Source of the DNA: Deltaproteobacteria bacterium
Lineage (GTDB): Bacteria; Myxococcota_A; UBA796; UBA2385
DNA length: 64,000 bases
Assembly: GCA_016792625.1 (NCBI GenBank)
Contig: JAEUKK010000116.1
Span: forward strand, 124,001 to 188,000
Reading direction: 5' to 3'
In this document: positions 9,370 through 17,060 of the stretch, piece after piece
Layout: each line of letters begins with the position of its first letter
Numbering within the stretch: position 1 is the stretch's first letter
Program-made: the position numbers and the translations under genes
The notes under the pieces: generated by a model
Database searches by the model: none
Told to the model about the DNA's origin: nothing
What the model saw: the letters and a program-made list of their open reading frames with translations, nothing else

Positions 9370-10323
9370 ATGGCTCACCTCCGCCCGCTCACGACCACCT
9401 CCTCCTCATCGGGCGCCACGCCAGAGGAGGGCTCCCCCCACCCCCTCCGCTCGGTGCACCTCATCGGTCGCACCGCGCCTTCGAACCTGTGCCTGCAGGA
9501 TCCGAAGGTGTCGAGCGCGCACGCCCGCCTGCGCTGGACCGGCGCCGGCTGGGAGCTTCGCGACCTCGGCAGCACCAACGGCACCTTCGTCGACGGCAAG
9601 CTGCTCAAGACCGGCGACGCCCGCCTCGTCTCAGCGGGGGCGCGCCTGAGCTTCGGCTCGGCCGGGCAGGTCTGGGTGCTCGCCGACGCTGGGCCGCCCG
9701 CACCTTTTGCGGTGCCGGTGACCGGGGGCCCCGCGGTCGAGGGCGCCGGTGAGCTGCTCGCCTTGCCCTCGGCTGAGGCGCCCGAGCTGAGCGTGTGGAG
9801 CGACGCCCTGGGCCGCTGGATGGTCGAGCGCGAGGGTGAGCTGCTCCCCGCCGGCGACATGCAAGAGCTCCAAGCCGGCGGCCAGGCGTGGCGGCTGCAC
9901 CTGCCGCAGCCGGTCGAGGGCACGCTCAACGCCGACGCGGGGCCCGTGGAGCGGGTCGCGCTCCGCCTGCACTTTGGTGTGAGCAGCGATGAAGAGCACG
10001 TCGAGCTGCGGGCTGAGCAGGGCGGCCGCAGCTGGGATTTGAAGGCACGCGCCCACCACTACCTGCTGCTGACCCTGGCCCGGGCCTGGGCCCGCGACGC
10101 CGAGGACGGCGACCAGCCCCCCGGTGAGCGGGGTTGGGTCTACCAAGACGAGCTCGGCAAGCGCCTGCGGATGGATGACAATGGCATCTACCTCGCTGTT
10201 TTCCGCGCGCGTAAGCAGCTGACCGAGGCCGGCGTGCCCGGCGCGAACGACATCATCGAGCGGCGGGTGGGCACGCGGCAGCTGCGCATCGGGGCCAGCG
10301 CGGTGAGCATCCGCAGCCTGTAG
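9370..10323 (+). CDS. FHA-domain protein with C-terminal winged-helix DNA-binding domain
   Basis: 317 residues. Residues about 28-100 form an FHA domain with the phosphothreonine-binding signatures IGR, SSAHARL and LGSTNGTFVDG. After a linker, residues about 215-310 resemble an OmpR-type winged helix (WVYQDELGKRL, VFRARKQLTEAG, IIERRVGTRQLRIG). Together these suggest a transcription factor that reads a phosphorylated partner, presumably a product of a Ser/Thr kinase. Start ATG 9370 has only a weak GGAAG about 16 bases upstream, so the exact start is less sure. The gene points into the radical SAM/GyrB-methyltransferase operon, ends 104 bp before it, and is a plausible regulator of it. A hairpin separates the two. 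Confidence 0.85.
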   Translation: MAHLRPLTTTSSSSGATPEEGSPHPLRSVHLIGRTAPSNLCLQDPKVSSAHARLRWTGAGWELRDLGSTNGTFVDGKLLKTGDARLVSAGARLSFGSAGQVWVLADAGPPAPFAVPVTGGPAVEGAGELLALPSAEAPELSVWSDALGRWMVEREGELLPAGDMQELQAGGQAWRLHLPQPVEGTLNADAGPVERVALRLHFGVSSDEEHVELRAEQGGRSWDLKARAHHYLLLTLARAWARDAEDGDQPPGERGWVYQDELGKRLRMDDNGIYLAVFRARKQLTEAGVPGANDIIERRVGTRQLRIGASAVSIRSL

Positions 10324-10330
10324 GCGCAGC

Positions 10331-10358
10331 CACGGGGCGCGGCGGACCGCGCGCCGTG
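10331..10358 (+). terminator. Hairpin after the FHA gene
   Basis: 12-bp stem (CACGGGGCGCGG / CCGCGCGCCGTG) with one mismatch and a CGGA loop, starting 7 bp after the FHA stop and followed by CGATACTTT. It could end FHA transcription. The following bases double as the -10 box of the next operon. Confidence 0.45.
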
Positions 10359-10365
10359 CGATACT
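10357..10365 (+). promoter_or_regulatory. Putative extended -10 promoter box TGCGATACT
   Basis: TGC-GATACT fits an extended -10 (TGn + hexamer), 63 bp before the radical SAM start. The same 8-mer TGCGATAC occurs in promoter position upstream of yicC (50387-50395) and of the beta-oxidation operon (minus strand, 48206-48198). No clear -35 box is seen. Confidence 0.45.
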
Positions 10366-10427
10366 TTGGGCCCGCGCGGGTGCCGCCCGCCGCCAACCCG
10401 CCCCGCCCACCCTGTTGGGAGCCCCCG

Positions 10428-12104
10428 ATGGCACGCACTTGGTCCTTGGCCCCCGAGCTCTACGCCTCTGCTGACACCGACACGGATCGCCTGTGGATGC
10501 AGCGGATGCGCGAGCAGGACCGTGAGCCTGCCTCCACCGACAGCGCCAAGCCGCGGTTCACCCTGGTGGTCGGGCCCTCCCCCTTCTCGATGCCGCGCGG
10601 GTGGGAGTTCTTCCTGACCTCGCCCTACGAGGGGGCGACCTACATCGCGACCGTGCTGCTCAACGCCGGCTACGCCGTGCGCATCGTCGATGTGCGCTAC
10701 GACCCGACGCCCTTGCAGACCGCCTACCGCGAGATCATGCAGGGCACCGATGTGCTCGGCATCGCCACCTTCGAAGACAACTTCCCTTGGGTCAAAGAGC
10801 TCATTGACCACGTGAAGTTCGCCCAGCCCAAGATGCCGGTCATCTGCGGCGGCTCGCTCGTGACCAGCGTGCCGCACGTCTTTATGGCCCACACCCAGAT
10901 GGACATCGGCGTCATCAGCGAGGGCGAGATCACCATCCTCGAGCTGATGGAGAGCTACACCCGCGGCGCCTGGGCCGAAGAGCTGCCCCAGATCCGCGGC
11001 ATCGTGTACCGGGCCGAAGACGGCGAGGTCATCCGCACGGGGCCCCGCGGGCAGATGCCCGACCTCGACAGTCTGCCCCGCATGCGGCTCGACCTCTGGC
11101 CGCAGTTCCACGCGCCTGAGGGCCTGCAGCCGCAGATCATCAGCAGCTACTCCCGCGGCTGCAAGATGGACTGCAGCTTCTGCTACCGCACCACGCCCCA
11201 GGTGCGCGCGAAGTCGCCGCAGAAGCTCGAAGAGGACGTGCTGTGGCTCAAAGAGCGCTATGGCACCGAGTTCATCTTCTTCGTCGACCTGACTTTTACG
11301 GCGATCAAGAAGCAGACCCTTGAGAACATGGACGTGCTCAAGGGCAAGGGCATCCGCTGGACCTGTCTGACCCGCTGCGCCGACGTCGACAGCGAGCGCC
11401 TGGTCGCGATGAAGGACGCCGGCTGCGACATCGCGCTCTACGGCGTCGAGAGCCTCGGCGGCGACATCCTCAAAGAGGCGCGCAAGGGCAACACCGAGAA
11501 CATCACCGTGCGGGCCATGCACAACACCTGGGACGCCGGCGTGCGCTTCGGCGCCCTGCTCATCGTCGGCCTGCCCGGTGAGACCGCCGAGAGCCTCGAC
11601 CACGTCTGCAAGTGGGCCGAGGAGCACAACCACGTCACCCGCGTGAAGTACCTCTCGGCCATGCCGGGCACCACGGTCTACCAGCAGGGCGTACGCGACG
11701 GCATCATCCGGTCCGAGCTCGACCACCTCAACTGGCTGAGCATCGAGCAGGCCCTCGTCGAGGACGAGTTCCTCAACTACAACGGCCTGCCCGAGCGCGT
11801 CTGCCGCGAGGCCTACCAGCGCATCTACGACGCCTATGAGCCCGGCCCGGTGATGGACTTCAAGCACTGGCCCGCGCACTTCCTGTACCACCACGGCAAC
11901 GCCGACGACGCGACCGCCCGCTCCACCGACTACGCGGGCGAGGGCTGGCGCAAAGAGTTCAGCTCGGCCTCGCCGCACCTCATCCCGGGCTCGGAGCGCT
12001 TCACGCTCGACGCCTGCGGCACCCCCGCGATGGCCGCGGCGGGCTCCCGCACGATGGTCTCGGGCGCCCGCGCCCTCGGGGACTCGGGGCTCGCGGCGCG
12101 TTAG
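10428..12104 (+). CDS. B12-binding-type radical SAM enzyme (BchE/Elp3-fold class)
   Basis: 558 residues. Start ATG 10428 is preceded by GGGAG; an upstream in-frame start at 10356 has no ribosome site. Residues about 45-190 look like the cobalamin-binding Rossmann domain of this enzyme class (SPYEGATYIATVLLNAGY; CGGSLVTSVPHVF). The radical SAM core begins at about 235 with CKMDCSFC, i.e. the 4Fe-4S ligands Cys245, Cys249 and Cys252 in CxxxCxxC. Later motifs GVESLGG, VGLPGET and YLSAMPGTTVY are typical of the core and its tail. The family methylates or rearranges unactivated carbons using S-adenosylmethionine and often cobalamin; the substrate is unknown. It is the first gene of a four-gene operon with two SAM-dependent methyltransferases, so it probably works in the same modification pathway. 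Confidence 0.9.
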   Translation: MARTWSLAPELYASADTDTDRLWMQRMREQDREPASTDSAKPRFTLVVGPSPFSMPRGWEFFLTSPYEGATYIATVLLNAGYAVRIVDVRYDPTPLQTAYREIMQGTDVLGIATFEDNFPWVKELIDHVKFAQPKMPVICGGSLVTSVPHVFMAHTQMDIGVISEGEITILELMESYTRGAWAEELPQIRGIVYRAEDGEVIRTGPRGQMPDLDSLPRMRLDLWPQFHAPEGLQPQIISSYSRGCKMDCSFCYRTTPQVRAKSPQKLEEDVLWLKERYGTEFIFFVDLTFTAIKKQTLENMDVLKGKGIRWTCLTRCADVDSERLVAMKDAGCDIALYGVESLGGDILKEARKGNTENITVRAMHNTWDAGVRFGALLIVGLPGETAESLDHVCKWAEEHNHVTRVKYLSAMPGTTVYQQGVRDGIIRSELDHLNWLSIEQALVEDEFLNYNGLPERVCREAYQRIYDAYEPGPVMDFKHWPAHFLYHHGNADDATARSTDYAGEGWRKEFSSASPHLIPGSERFTLDACGTPAMAAAGSRTMVSGARALGDSGLAAR

Positions 12105-12169
12105 CCGCGGCGGGCCCGGGGGCCGTGGCGTGGGGCCGCTCCTCCGCCTGAGCCCCCGCTGGAGCGCCG

Positions 12170-12649
12170 ATGTCCACGCCCCTTGCCCAGGTCGACCGCG
12201 ACCGTGAGGCCTCCCGCGGCCGCCTGCCGCCGCTGGTCGGCACGCTGACCATCCGGCGCCTGCGCGAGGCCCTCGCCCGCGACGCGGTGCGCCGCCAGGT
12301 CTACGAGCACCTCGCCTCCATCGCCGAGATCGAGGGCGCGCACGGCCCGGCGGCCTTGCTGCGCGAGCTGGCCGAGAGCAGCGGCGCCCTGGCCGACGGC
12401 CACATCGACCTGCTCCGCCGCGCGGGTGAGCCGCTCACCGGCGCCCCGATGGGCGGGGCTGTGAGCAGCCTGCGGGCCGTTTTGCGTGACCTCGAGGGTG
12501 ATCTCGACGAGGGCCTCGCCGGCGACGCCGAGACCGCGGCCGCCGAGGGCTTCCCCGACATCGCGTCTTGGTTCCGCTCGGTGCGCGCCCAGCGGGTCGA
12601 CCACGCGGCCCGCCTGATGGCCGCCCAGACCGAGGGGGGTGCCGCGTGA
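12170..12649 (+). CDS. Rubrerythrin/ferritin-like helical protein with degenerate iron site
   Basis: 159 residues; start ATG 12170 with GGAG seven bases before. The C-terminal stretch EGFPDIASWFRSVRAQRVDH strongly recalls the second half of rubrerythrins (EGFPEIAxxFR...). The first half has the matching helical pattern (RRQVYEHLASIAEIEG, LRELAESSGALADGH). Several acidic or histidine ligands expected of a diiron rubrerythrin (an early ExxAR and the ExxEHA motif) are missing or changed, so iron binding is doubtful. There is no rubredoxin domain. It lies 65 bp after the radical SAM gene, and its stop overlaps the GTG start of the next gene (GTGA), so it is probably translated together with the GyrB-methyltransferase fusion. 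A scaffold or partner role is inferred. Confidence 0.65.
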   Translation: MSTPLAQVDRDREASRGRLPPLVGTLTIRRLREALARDAVRRQVYEHLASIAEIEGAHGPAALLRELAESSGALADGHIDLLRRAGEPLTGAPMGGAVSSLRAVLRDLEGDLDEGLAGDAETAAAEGFPDIASWFRSVRAQRVDHAARLMAAQTEGGAA

Positions 12650-14601
12650 GCGCTGCCCCGCTTCCCTACGAGACCCACCACATTCGCGTGCTGCCTTGGC
12701 GCGACGCGGTGCGCACCCGTCCGGCCATGTACGTGGGCTCCAGCGGCCCACAGGGCGCGGCCCACCTCGTGCACGAGATCTTGCAGAACAGCGTGGATGA
12801 GGCCCTCGCCGGCGCCGCGACCGAGATCTGGCTACGGCTTTTGCCCGGCGGAGCGGTCGAGGTCGAGGACGACGGCCGCGGCGTGCCCCTCGAGCCGGTG
12901 CCCGGGCTCGACCGCTCGGCCCTCGACGTGGTGCTCACCACCCTGCACGCCGGCGGCAAGTTCGACCAGCGCAGCTACGCGGTGGCCGGTGGCCTGCACG
13001 GGGTCGGCCTGTCGGTGGTCAACGCCCTGTCCTCCACGATGGAGGTCGAGGTGCGCCGCGGTGGCCGCCGCGCCCTCGCCCGCTGCGCCCGCGGCGCGCT
13101 GCTCGGCCCGCTCGAGGAGCGGCCCGCGGATGGTGGGCGCGGCACCCGCGTGCGCTTCACCCCCGACGAGGCCATCTTCGGCGCGGTGCGCCTGGATCGG
13201 GCGGCGCTCGAGCGGCGCCTGATGGAGCAGGCCTTCCTCCTGCCCGGGCTGCGGCTGCACCTCGACGACCAGGTCGAGGGCCACGCCCGCAGCTTCTGCT
13301 TTGACACCGGCGTGGTCGGCTTTGTGCGCGCCTTGGCCGCCGAGCGCCGCCTGCTGCACCCCCAGCCGCTGCACATCGTGGGCGAGCACGCCGGCCACCG
13401 CGTCGCGCTCGCCTTGGCCTGGACCGACGCCTGGGCCGAAGAGACCCTCAGCTACGTCAACTCCATCTTCACCCGGGATGGCGGCGCCCACGTCGACGGC
13501 CTGCACCGCGCCCTGCTCAGCGCGGTCACCGGCCTCGCGGTGGCCGACGCCCGCGTACACGCCGAGGCTGAGCTCGGGGTCGACGGCTTTGACGTGCGTG
13601 AGGGCCTGACCTGCGTGCTCAGCCTGCAGATGGCCGCGCCCGAGTACGAGGGCCAGACCAAGGCCCTGCTCACCAGCGCCAGCGCCGCCGCGGCGGTCGA
13701 GGCGGTGGTCGCCCCGGCGCTGCGGGCCCTGCTCGAGGCCGATCCGGGCCTCGCTGATGTCGTGGTCGGCAAGGCGGTCGAGGCGGCCCGCGCCCGCGCC
13801 GCCGCCCGCCGGGCCGCCGAGCGGGCCCGCTACCAGAGCGTGGACGCGGTCTTCTCCAAAGAGGTCTACCAGCAGCAATTCGGCGTGCGTAGCAAGAACT
13901 GGCACCAGTCGGCCCGCTGGATCACTGACCAAGACATCCTCGGCGCCCACGCCGCGGCCTTCGATGGCCCGAGCGACGCGCTGCTGCTCGACGTCTGCTG
14001 CGGCAGCGGCGTGGTCGGCGCGAGCTTCCGGGGCAAGGTCGGGCGGATCATCGGCCTCGATCTGACGCCCGAGATGATCCGCATGGCCGAGACCCGCCTC
14101 GACGAGGTCGTGCAGGGCGATGTCTACGACCTGCCCTTCCCCGACAACAGCTTCGACGCGGTCTGCAACCGCGAGGTGCTGCACCTGCTGCCCCGGCCCG
14201 AGCGCCCGGTGGCCCAGGTCTTCCGGGTGCTCAAGCCCGGCGGGCAGTTCATTGTGGGCCAGCTCTTGCCTTATGGCGCGGCCGACACGCCCTGGTTCTT
14301 CCGGGTGCTCAAGAAGAAGCAGCCGTTGTTCTTCAACAACTTCACCGAAGATGACATGCGTGCCCTGCTCAGCGGGGCGGGTTTTGTCGACCTGCAGGTG
14401 ACCGAGGTCCTCGCCTGGGAGGACATCGACACCTGGATCGACACTTGGGAGACGCCGGCCCTGGAGCGGGCCGAGATCCGCGCGCTCTACACCCGCGCCC
14501 CGGCCGAGGTCCGTCGGGCCCACCCCTTCGAGATCGACGCCAATGGGCGCATCCTCGACAAGTGGCGCTGGCTCATCTTCTCCTGCCGCAAGCCGGCCTG
14601 A
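12646..14601 (+). CDS. Fusion of GyrB-type ATPase/transducer domains with a class I SAM methyltransferase
   Basis: 651 residues. Start GTG 12646 overlaps the previous stop and has a G-rich ribosome site. Residues about 20-395 are colinear with the 43-kDa ATPase fragment of GyrB. They carry RPAMYVGS, Glu44, Asn48 and Asp51 in HEILQNSVDEALAG, Asp75 in EDDGRGVP, the ATP lid GGLHGVGLSVVNALS, LHAGGKFD, and the transducer QTK loop with Lys339 (GyrB Lys337). All ATP-site residues I can check are present. The TOPRIM and GyrA-contact regions are absent. From about residue 397 a complete methyltransferase follows, with motif I LLLDVCCGSG near 446 and GLDLTPEM, RVLKPGGQF. It closely resembles the next gene's product along its whole length. 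Inferred: an ATP-driven dimer clamp carrying a methyltransferase. Substrate unknown; I know of no described protein like it. Confidence 0.9.
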   Translation: MSAAPLPYETHHIRVLPWRDAVRTRPAMYVGSSGPQGAAHLVHEILQNSVDEALAGAATEIWLRLLPGGAVEVEDDGRGVPLEPVPGLDRSALDVVLTTLHAGGKFDQRSYAVAGGLHGVGLSVVNALSSTMEVEVRRGGRRALARCARGALLGPLEERPADGGRGTRVRFTPDEAIFGAVRLDRAALERRLMEQAFLLPGLRLHLDDQVEGHARSFCFDTGVVGFVRALAAERRLLHPQPLHIVGEHAGHRVALALAWTDAWAEETLSYVNSIFTRDGGAHVDGLHRALLSAVTGLAVADARVHAEAELGVDGFDVREGLTCVLSLQMAAPEYEGQTKALLTSASAAAAVEAVVAPALRALLEADPGLADVVVGKAVEAARARAAARRAAERARYQSVDAVFSKEVYQQQFGVRSKNWHQSARWITDQDILGAHAAAFDGPSDALLLDVCCGSGVVGASFRGKVGRIIGLDLTPEMIRMAETRLDEVVQGDVYDLPFPDNSFDAVCNREVLHLLPRPERPVAQVFRVLKPGGQFIVGQLLPYGAADTPWFFRVLKKKQPLFFNNFTEDDMRALLSGAGFVDLQVTEVLAWEDIDTWIDTWETPALERAEIRALYTRAPAEVRRAHPFEIDANGRILDKWRWLIFSCRKPA

Positions 14602-14626
14602 GCGCGCCGCCGCGCTGGAGCTCCCC

Positions 14627-15373
14627 ATGCCCGTCGATCCCGAGGTCCTCGCCCACTTCACGGCCCGCGCTGCGCACTATGACCGCTCCTCGGCTTGGTG
14701 CACCGACGAGGAGCTCGGCGCCCGCACCGTCGCCCTCGCTGACATTGCCCCGCAGCACGTGCTGCTCGACGTGGCTTGCGGCACGGGGCTGGTCGCGCGC
14801 CGGTTCAAGGGGCGGGTGGCCGAGGTCATCGGCGTCGACCTGACCCCGGCCATGTACGCCCAGGCCGCGCCCCACCTCGACCACTTCCTGGCCGGGCCGG
14901 GCGAGGCCCTGCCCCTGCCCGACCAGAGCGTCGACCGGGTCACCTGCCGCCAAGGCGTTCAATTCATGGATGACGCGGCGGCGGTGGCCGAGATGTTCCG
15001 GGTGCTGCGCCCGGGCGGCAAGGTCCTGCTCATCCACCTCTGCGCCTACGGCGAAGACGACAAGGCGGAGTACTTCGAGGTCCTCCGCCTGCGGAACCCG
15101 GCCCGGCGCAACTTCTACCTGCGCGGCGACCTCGCCTCCCTGCTCCTCGGGGCCGGCTTCACCGATGTGGCCGTGCACGACGCCATCGTCGAAGAGGACG
15201 TCGACGTCTGGTCCGACAACAAGGCCATCGACGAAGAGCGCCGCGAGGCCATCCGCGCCGTCTACCGGGGCGCCAGCCCGGCCTTCTCGGCGCTGCACGG
15301 CGTGCGCATCGAGGGCGGCCGCATCGTCGACCGCATGTTGTTTGGCCTCGCCGTGGGCACCAAGCCCGCCTGA
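14627..15373 (+). CDS. Class I SAM-dependent methyltransferase, paralogue of the preceding fusion's methyltransferase domain
   Basis: 248 residues; start ATG 14627 with GGAG seven bases before, 25 bp after the fusion gene. It has motif I LLDVACGTGLVAR, motif II GVDLTPAM, a post-I acidic loop, and RVLRPGGKVLL. Its distinctive tail (DVDVWSDNKAIDEERREAIRAVYRGA..., then GGRIVDRMLFGL) matches the tail of the preceding fusion (DTWIDTWETPALERAEIRALYTRA...GRILDKWRWLIF). The two therefore arose by tandem duplication or are a functional pair. The fold is of the UbiE/COQ5-like small-molecule methyltransferase type rather than an obvious DNA methylase: no NPPY/DPPY catalytic motif is seen. It is the last gene of the operon and converges on the PLD gene with only 7 bp between stops. 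Confidence 0.88.
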   Translation: MPVDPEVLAHFTARAAHYDRSSAWCTDEELGARTVALADIAPQHVLLDVACGTGLVARRFKGRVAEVIGVDLTPAMYAQAAPHLDHFLAGPGEALPLPDQSVDRVTCRQGVQFMDDAAAVAEMFRVLRPGGKVLLIHLCAYGEDDKAEYFEVLRLRNPARRNFYLRGDLASLLLGAGFTDVAVHDAIVEEDVDVWSDNKAIDEERREAIRAVYRGASPAFSALHGVRIEGGRIVDRMLFGLAVGTKPA

Positions 15374-15380
15374 GCCGCGC

Positions 15381-17000
15381 TCACCACGCGCCCCCGTCGG
15401 CCCGCAGCCCCGGCGAGCGCGCGCCCGCCGCGCCGGGGATCCGGTCGTGGCGCCGCCAGCCGCCTTCGCCCGCCCCATCGGTGGCGCGGTTGTAGGCCAC
15501 GCCGATCGGCAGGGTCGGGTAGCGCACCTCGTCGAGCAGGGCGCCGTCCGGGCCGGTCAGCCGCAGGCGCTCGCCGCCGTTGTTGAGCCCAAGCCGCCCG
15601 GTCGAGCTCAACACGACGTGGGGCACGTCATCGTGGTCGCCGGTGTCGTAGACCACCACGGCGGCGCCCGGGGCCAGCGTGCCGCCGCTGAAGGTGTGGC
15701 GGGGGGCGGCGGCGCCGTCCCAGAGGCTGACCCCGGCCAGATCCATCGGCCCATCGCCGACGTTGACCAGCTCCACGTACTCCTCGCCGATGTCAGCCCA
15801 GGCCGGGTCGGGCAGCAGCTCGTTGAAGCGCAGGGCCGGGCTGCCGCAGCCCGCCGCGGCGCCCTCCGCTGCCGCCTCGGCCCCCTCCACCGGCGTGGCC
15901 AGGGCGAGCCGGGCGCAAAAGGGGCTCATCCAGGCGCTCACCTCCTCCAATCCACTGAGCAGGACGAGGTTCTCGTCATTGTCCTGCTGCGCGGCCCGCG
16001 ACCAGTTGGTCGAGCCGGTGGCGACGGTCGCAGGCCCCTCGCCCGGCCCGCCGTCGACGATGAGCAGCTTGTGGTGGAGCTTTCCGCCGCTAAAACCGCT
16101 GGCGTTGCGGTTGCCATCGGTGTGGACCGCCGCGCCCCCCGCGGCCAGCGCCTCGTCCACCGACCAGCTCGAGCTGGCCTGCCCCTCGTCGAAGATGCCG
16201 ATCACCACGACGCCCCGGGCCTCGGCCCGCAGCAGGGCATCGGCCACGTCGGGGTGGGTGAAGCTGTAGGTCGCGAAGCGCACCGAGGCCGCCGCGCCGT
16301 CGATGGCCGCGACCAGGGCGGGAACCGGGTCCTGGCTCGGCGAGAAGCGCAGCTGCAGGTCGAGATCACCCTCGGGCAGGCCGTCGAGCGCGAGGCCGAG
16401 CGGGGAGCGGCTGCGGTTTTTGTTGCGCCCAAAGCGGCCCGCCTGCAGCTCGGCGTGCTCTTCGGCATAGGCCGCGGCCACCTCTGCCGATCGCAGCAGC
16501 AGCGCGTCGTTGTCGTTGCGGTCCAGGTCGTTGTCGGTCCAGTTGGTCGAGCCGGTCCACACCGCCGCTTGGTCGATGACCAAGAACTTGTGGTGCATGA
16601 TCCGGTCGCCGGGGCGGCGCGCGCGGATCGGCACGCCCGCCGCCGACAGCGCGACGAAGCCGGGGTCCTCCAGCTCATCGCCGTCGGTGACCACCCGAAG
16701 GTCAACCCCGCGGTCCCAGGCCGCCAGCAGGGCGTCGACCAGCGGGGCCCGGTCCAGCGTGTAGGCGGCGAGCAGCAGCTCATCTTCGGCGCTGTCGACC
16801 AGGGCGATCAGGTCGGGCTCGAGCGCGGTGGGGGAGGTCTCCCCCGGCGCGGCGCCCGGCGCGGTGTGCCAAGCCTGCAGGGTGGGACCGGTCAGGAGGC
16901 CGGAGAGGGCGCCCGATGGCTGAGCCGCGGGCGCGCAGGCGGAGAGCGCGGCGGCGGCCGCTGCGGACGGGAGGGAGGCGCGGAGCGGACGGGCGGGCAC
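15381..17000 (-). CDS. Lipoprotein with two phospholipase D domains and a lamin-tail domain
   Basis: 539 residues; GTG start at 17000 with GAGG upstream. Lipobox LSAC puts the anchor at Cys22. Two PLD halves carry HKD-type motifs: MHHKFLVID with GSTNW downstream, and LHHKLLIVD followed by GSTNWSRAAQQDNDEN. This is the complete set expected for a PLD-superfamily phosphodiesterase that acts on lipids or nucleic acids. Residues about 385-500 (LRFNELLPDPAWADIGEEYVELVN...) are a lamin-tail domain, often found on secreted nucleases and phosphoesterases. The product is therefore an envelope-anchored phosphodiesterase, possibly extracellular DNA- or lipid-degrading; which substrate cannot be told from sequence. 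It lies 60 bp after the AHSA1 gene on the same strand and may be cotranscribed. Confidence 0.9.
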   Translation of the reverse strand: MPARPLRASLPSAAAAAALSACAPAAQPSGALSGLLTGPTLQAWHTAPGAAPGETSPTALEPDLIALVDSAEDELLLAAYTLDRAPLVDALLAAWDRGVDLRVVTDGDELEDPGFVALSAAGVPIRARRPGDRIMHHKFLVIDQAAVWTGSTNWTDNDLDRNDNDALLLRSAEVAAAYAEEHAELQAGRFGRNKNRSRSPLGLALDGLPEGDLDLQLRFSPSQDPVPALVAAIDGAAASVRFATYSFTHPDVADALLRAEARGVVVIGIFDEGQASSSWSVDEALAAGGAAVHTDGNRNASGFSGGKLHHKLLIVDGGPGEGPATVATGSTNWSRAAQQDNDENLVLLSGLEEVSAWMSPFCARLALATPVEGAEAAAEGAAAGCGSPALRFNELLPDPAWADIGEEYVELVNVGDGPMDLAGVSLWDGAAAPRHTFSGGTLAPGAAVVVYDTGDHDDVPHVVLSSTGRLGLNNGGERLRLTGPDGALLDEVRYPTLPIGVAYNRATDGAGEGGWRRHDRIPGAAGARSPGLRADGGAW

Positions 17001-17060
17001 GGCGGGGACCTCTGCCCCGCAGGTCGGCGCCCGCCGCCCCGGACCTGAGCCGGCTGCGGA

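Noticed and set aside
10188..11978. Minus-strand open frame opposite the radical SAM gene
   Set aside because: Shadow of a gene with a clear CxxxCxxC core; no ribosome site or recognised domain.
12646..13840. Calling the GyrB-like part a chromosomal gyrB or parE
   Set aside because: No TOPRIM, GyrA-binding or C-terminal region is present, and a methyltransferase takes their place.
13831..13850. Possibility that the fusion is two genes joined by a sequencing error
   Set aside because: The frame is continuous with no compressed run at the join; a GTG near 13840 lacks a clear ribosome site, so a single fusion protein is preferred, but an internal start cannot be excluded.
12832..14661. Minus-strand open frame opposite the GyrB-methyltransferase fusion
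   Set aside because: Shadow; no domain recognisable and the plus strand is clearly coding.
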